From a bacterium (GTDB taxonomy: Bacteria; Oederibacteriota; JAAXVQ01; JAUVAV01): DNA of 64,000 bases. Position 1 is the first letter of the stretch. The number at the start of each line of letters is the position of its first letter. The stretch spans positions 1 through 64,000 of the forward strand of contig JAIORK010000004.1 in the NCBI GenBank assembly GCA_021108215.1, read 5' to 3'. Below the pieces are notes generated by a model. It was given only the letters and a program-made list of their open reading frames with translations, was not told the DNA's origin and did not search any database. Below, one piece after another: positions 61,800 to 64,000 of the stretch. Both the position numbers and the translations under genes were made by a program.

Positions 61800-61855
61800 A
61801 CTTGTTCCCCCGCAAATAATTTCATAAAAAACAATAACGTATTTTATTTATCTAA

Positions 61856-61883
61856 AGTATAGCATAAAAAATTGCGCAATCAA
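61856..61883 (-). promoter_or_regulatory. Sigma-70-like promoter of giant gene B
   Basis: On the minus strand: TTGATT, 16-base spacer, TATACT, with TGC directly before the -10. The layout matches the giant gene A promoter (same -35, same TGC extension). The leader would be about 50 bases. Confidence 0.6.
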
Positions 61884-62190
61884 CATCACAGTAATTGTTT
61901 TTTCTATTTATTAAAAGGTTATTCTTGCGCGTGTTTCTTTTTGGAACGTCATCTGCAAAAAAACAACCTATTAATAAGATACTATTTCTCATACTGATCT
62001 AAGAAAATAAATTCCTTATTTTTATTACATTTTCAAGGTATGAATTTACAAAAAAGATATAAAATTCCCGGATTGCAAACTTTCTCAGGGTACCTGCTGG
62101 AGAGTGTTCTGATAAAAAAAGAGAATAAATCAAAAATATCTTCATTTTTTTTACAAAATAAATATTTTTTTTAATGATTTATGGTGTCAG

Positions 62191-62590
62191 CCCTGCACCC
62201 TACAGTCCATAGCCGGCTAGCATAAAATCCTGCATTAGATTGGATATGTATTTTTTCTGCATTGAAAAACGAAAAACCCGGAGAAGGTTACTATTGCTGC
62301 ATGTCAAAAGGAAATCAGCCAATCATGATTCTATTTCAATGCAAAAAAAATACATATCCAATCCCGGAAACACTGTCCACAGAAAAATCCCTGCCCTGCA
62401 CCCTACAGTACATGGCTGGCTAGCATAAAATCCTGCATTAGATTGGGTATATATTTTTTCTGTATTAAAAAACGAAAAGCCCGGAGAAGGTTACTATTGC
62501 TGCATGTCAAAAGGAAAGCAGCCAATCATGACTCTATTTCAATGCAGAAAAAATACATATCCAATCCCGGAAACACTGTCCACAGAAAGG
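62191..62590. repeat. Two tandem 203-bp repeats, each with a long inverted repeat
   Basis: Copy 1 starts at 62191 and copy 2 at 62394 (both CCCTGCACCCTACAGT). Copy 1 has 30-base inverted arms at 62238-62267 and 62334-62363 with a single mismatch. In copy 2 the left arm has about four changes. The roughly 65-base centre is nearly unchanged between copies. A third partial trace (AAAATCCTGCATTGG) lies at 62843-62857. It could be a palindromic mobile repeat or a structured RNA. Confidence 0.8.
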
Positions 62591-62838
62591 TACCAGCCTT
62601 CACCATACGATGCAGAGCCGGCCGCTTTTCAAACCGCATTCACAGGATGTAACCTACAAAGGCAGGCGTGATGCCGGTTTGACTCATTGGCACGATTCAA
62701 TAGGATTTGCCCATCACCTTTCGCCAGACAGCACATATAAAAGTATGTCATCCTTTCGCTTGCCAATGAATCAAACCGGCATCACGCCTGCCTTGCGTCC
62801 AAAGGTACCAGTCCTCACCAAACGGCACAGGGCCGGCC
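62589..62838. repeat. Imperfect direct repeats flanking the 62661-62792 palindrome
   Basis: GGTACCAG followed by a C/T-rich stretch, TCACCA, ACG, and GCCGGCC occurs at 62589-62623 and again at 62804-62838. The palindrome sits between them, which suggests that it was inserted or copied within an existing repeat unit. Confidence 0.55.
62661..62792. repeat. Palindromic element downstream of the upstream giant gene
   Basis: 32-base arms at 62661-62692 and 62761-62792 with one mismatch, and a 68-base loop. The arm core GTGATGCCGGTTTGACTCAT matches the element after giant gene B at 18 of 20 bases. Both elements lie just behind a giant gene. Confidence 0.8.
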
Positions 62839-62888
62839 ACCCTAAAATCCTGCATTGGAAGCACCTTAAATTCCTGCCGGGCATTTAA

Positions 62889-62922
62889 GCAGAGACCCTG
62901 CACATACGTGCAGGGTCTCTGC
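62889..62922 (-). terminator. Terminator-like hairpin after the upstream giant gene
   Basis: A perfect 15-bp stem (GCAGAGACCCTGCAC and its complement) with a 4-base loop, 14 bases after the stop codon at 62937. Only a short TTAAAT follows, so it is not a classic Rho-independent terminator; it may still protect the 3' end. Confidence 0.6.
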
Positions 62923-62936
62923 GGTCAACTTCAGGA

Positions 62937-64000
62937 TTATGCCGCCACCGAAGTGCTGCGGAAGAGTCTGCGGCGCTGGTTCTCAAGCACATTCTCATTA
63001 ATCTTAGCCGGCAGCTCGTTGAGAATATCGAAATAAGCACCCAACGCGCCCTTGCCGCCGATCTGAAGCAACACACCCGGAATATGAATCGTCTTGCCTG
63101 CCAGAGATCGAGACGCTGTTTGCTGTGTCCAGTTGCCGGTAACCAGTCCAGGACTCAAGGCCTTCATGGACTGAACCAGCTCACTAAAGGCGGCCACTGA
63201 ATTTTCAAAATCCATGGCTGCCGCATCGGTCTGAACCGCCATACCTTGCGCTTTCAAAGCACGCAGCATGGTTTTAACAAAATCACGTTCCGCTTTCCGG
63301 CTGGCAGGTGTGGCTGCATATTTAAGATACGCCTGCACCACCGGACTGCTTCCCTGTCCCAGCATCTGCGCCATGGTGGATGATTCCACACCCAGCGAAT
63401 TCAGGATGCTGCGCAAATACCCCATAGGATTGCTGCGCATCACCAGTGTATGCATGCGCCGCGAGGGAATCAATTGCATCAACCCAGTCACGATACTGGT
63501 TTTTGCTGTAGGCACCTGAATCAGCGTATCAATGGTTCCGTCATATTGACGTGCTCTGACCTGCTTGGGTAGTTTGGCCTGACTCACATCTGTTGCGGAA
63601 AGTTTTTGGTCAACCGGTGCCGAGACCTCAAACACCATGGGATTCGCCATGTCAATACCTTCCAATTGCGTGGTTTCCACATGACCGGTCTTGACACCAT
63701 GGATATTGCGCGAGAGATCCTCACCAATCGTAAGCATGCCGTCAGCATCCGTCTTGGCCAGTCGGGCAACCTCAGCTTTCACCTGTTGACCAATGGTTGC
63801 ATCAAGCTGACCCATCTTACCGGCCGTAACCGCTGCCACCGCTGCCAAAGCTTTCTCAACCATCAGCAAGCGGTCCCGCAATCCATTGACACCCGGTTGC
63901 CCGCGCAGATCAATCAAAGCCCGGCGTACTGCCGCCAACTGTGCTTTATTCGTTTCAGGCATGGCCATCATATAGACTTCCTGACCAAGTGCAATCGCCG
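62937..64000 (-). CDS. C-terminal end of an upstream giant protein (5' part outside window)
   Basis: The frame is open from the right edge to TAA at 62937, about 354 codons. ATG at 63971 is internal: the reading frame before it continues the similarity to giant B (GQEVYMMAMPETN against RRVHLMSMPKTD). It aligns throughout with the last 355 residues of giant protein B, including RGQPGV, LIPSRRMHTLVMRSNPMGYL, SPVVQAYLKY, IPGVLLQIGGKGALGAYFDILN and the identical end LFRSTSVAA. It is therefore the tail of another member of the same giant family, in tandem with B. The tail itself has no recognised function. No SD-like sequence precedes ATG 63971. Confidence 0.9.
   Translation of the reverse strand, partial: AIALGQEVYMMAMPETNKAQLAAVRRALIDLRGQPGVNGLRDRLLMVEKALAAVAAVTAGKMGQLDATIGQQVKAEVARLAKTDADGMLTIGEDLSRNIHGVKTGHVETTQLEGIDMANPMVFEVSAPVDQKLSATDVSQAKLPKQVRARQYDGTIDTLIQVPTAKTSIVTGLMQLIPSRRMHTLVMRSNPMGYLRSILNSLGVESSTMAQMLGQGSSPVVQAYLKYAATPASRKAERDFVKTMLRALKAQGMAVQTDAAAMDFENSVAAFSELVQSMKALSPGLVTGNWTQQTASRSLAGKTIHIPGVLLQIGGKGALGAYFDILNELPAKINENVLENQRRRLFRSTSVAA

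Larger units (their letters stand above)
61800..62936. other. 1.1-kb AT-rich spacer between two giant genes
   Basis: Holds, from right to left, a hairpin next to the upstream stop (62889-62922), a direct-repeat-flanked palindrome (62661-62792), two 203-bp tandem repeats (62191-62590), about 300 bases of very AT-rich DNA, and the promoter of giant gene B. Two short frames inside the tandem repeats follow the repeat period and are probably not genes. Confidence 0.75.

Noticed and set aside
33399-61799. Polyketide or nonribosomal peptide synthetase as an explanation for the gene size
   Set aside because: No ketosynthase, adenylation, condensation or carrier-protein motifs are present; the modules are membrane and glycan-active.
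62191-62590. CRISPR array
   Set aside because: There are only two long copies of 203 bases without spacers and with internal palindromes.
62240-62652. Two similar plus-strand frames of 62 and 69 codons as small paralogous genes
   Set aside because: They are created by the 203-bp tandem repeat and include its inverted arms; no ribosome site is evident.
1-64000. tRNA, rRNA or integrase/transposase genes
   Set aside because: Almost all the sequence is covered by the giant frames, and I saw no such gene in the three spacers.

Overview
The window holds one PGM/PMM-type hexose-phosphate mutase gene set among three or four pieces of extremely large genes, all on the minus strand. Two genes lie almost or wholly inside it: one of 9,318 codons (30909 to 2953) and one of 9,466 codons (61799 to 33399). 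Each encodes a polypeptide of about 1 MDa. A third giant gene ends at 62937, with its 5' part beyond the right edge. From 2971 leftwards an open frame runs off the left edge; by homology it continues the 9,318-codon gene across an apparent frameshift. Tandem megadalton genes that mix secretion, glycan-active and membrane modules, with AT-rich spacers, suggest Candidatus Omnitrophota (OP3), a phylum known for giant ORFs. That placement is inference; there is no rRNA or tRNA here to confirm it.

Layout from right to left, in the direction of transcription. (1) 64000-62937: C-terminal end of an upstream giant protein, ending in the same LFRSTSVAA signature as the next one. (2) 62936-61800: 1.1 kb AT-rich spacer with a terminator-like hairpin, a 132-bp palindromic element, two 203-bp tandem repeats containing long inverted repeats, and a sigma-70-like promoter. 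(3) 61799-33399, giant gene B: signal peptide, TIKI/EreA-like domain, HExxH membrane module, clan GH-A barrel, two beta-sandwich repeats, second HExxH module, second GH-A barrel, a long unrecognised region, then five repeated two-TM modules (here called HPFRA modules) spaced between a xylose-isomerase-like barrel, beta domains, a GH99/WbsX-like domain, a lipobox with five beta repeats, a GNAT domain and a GH130 phosphorylase-like domain, and a conserved C-terminus. (4) 33398-33079: spacer with a second palindromic element. (5) 33078-31423: the hexomutase. (6) 31422-30910: spacer with a terminator-like hairpin and a strong promoter. (7) 30909-2953, giant gene A: the same N-terminal domain, then a near-complete SecY, a SecA-like ATPase, two large TolC-like blocks each beginning with an internal lipobox, three HExxH modules, two GH-A barrels and the same long unrecognised region as gene B. 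(8) 2971-1: continuation of gene A in another frame.

Genes A and B are colinear paralogues. Gene A carries an extra block of about 5,000 residues (SecY, SecA-like, TolC x2) between its N-terminal domain and the shared glycan-active half. In one reading, the giant proteins are envelope-spanning scaffolds: repeated membrane modules stitch the chain to the membrane and present glycan-binding and glycan-cleaving domains outside, and GH130 plus the neighbouring mutase would feed released mannose into metabolism. Several domains (SecA-like, GNAT, GH130) normally work in the cytosol while others are exported, so either the topology is very complex or the chains are cut into pieces.
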